Source of the DNA: Pseudomonadota bacterium
GTDB taxonomy: Bacteria; Pseudomonadota; Alphaproteobacteria; Rhizobiales; Beijerinckiaceae
DNA length: 7,913 nucleotides
Assembly: GCA_023423995.1 (NCBI GenBank)
Contig: JAFAEL010000169.1
Span: 1 to 7,913, forward strand
Direction: 5' to 3'
Shown: positions 7,259-7,913 of the stretch, piece by piece
How positions within the stretch are numbered: position 1 is the stretch's first letter
Layout of the letters: each line of letters opens with the position of its first letter
Notes under the pieces: generated by a model
What the model saw: the letters and a program-made list of their open reading frames with translations, nothing else
Databases searched by the model: none
What the model was told of the DNA's origin: nothing
Translations under genes and position numbers: made by a program

Positions 7259-7270
7259 ATCGGAACCCAA

Positions 7271-7913
<643 letters not shown>

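Overview
The window is about two-thirds G+C with tightly packed genes. Gene content (a Pho-controlled ugp transporter, a TauB/SsuB-type ATPase, an EI24/CysZ-like membrane protein) and intergenic palindromes ending in GTCATTCC-type termini suggest an alphaproteobacterium of the Hyphomicrobiales, perhaps Methylobacteriaceae-like. That placement is inference from style and protein resemblance, not proof.

Layout, left to right. (1) The 3' part of an ABC-transporter ATPase of the nitrate/sulfonate/taurine class, cut by the left edge. (2) A convergent flavin amine-oxidase-family gene on the minus strand, whose stop lies 9 bases from that of the ATPase, with a small GC hairpin across the junction. 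This gene has no in-frame ATG or GTG start. (3) On the plus strand, a small EI24/CysZ-like membrane protein followed after 22 bases by tal, a transaldolase colinear with E. coli TalB and keeping all three catalytic residues. (4) A 170-base spacer carrying three direct TGTCAY half-sites at exact 11-base spacing, a textbook Pho box. (5) ugpB-ugpA-ugpE-ugpC, the sn-glycerol-3-phosphate ABC importer: periplasmic binding protein, two permeases and an ATPase cut by the right edge.

How the genes work together. UgpB captures glycerol-3-phosphate or its diesters in the periplasm, UgpA and UgpE form the membrane channel, and UgpC powers transport. The Pho box implies induction by PhoB under phosphate starvation, so the operon is probably a phosphorus-scavenging system.

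The most noteworthy feature is in the operon's spacers. The ugpB-ugpA gap and the ugpE-ugpC gap are both exactly 145 bases, while ugpA and ugpE overlap by one base. Each gap holds a multi-hairpin palindromic element with similar inverted termini, 124 and 110 bases long, containing stems that compete with one another. They split the operon into B / AE / C and could set the relative amounts of the subunits. I see no RNA gene, CRISPR array, insertion sequence or clearly undescribed multi-gene system. No gene-free stretch exceeds 300 bases.
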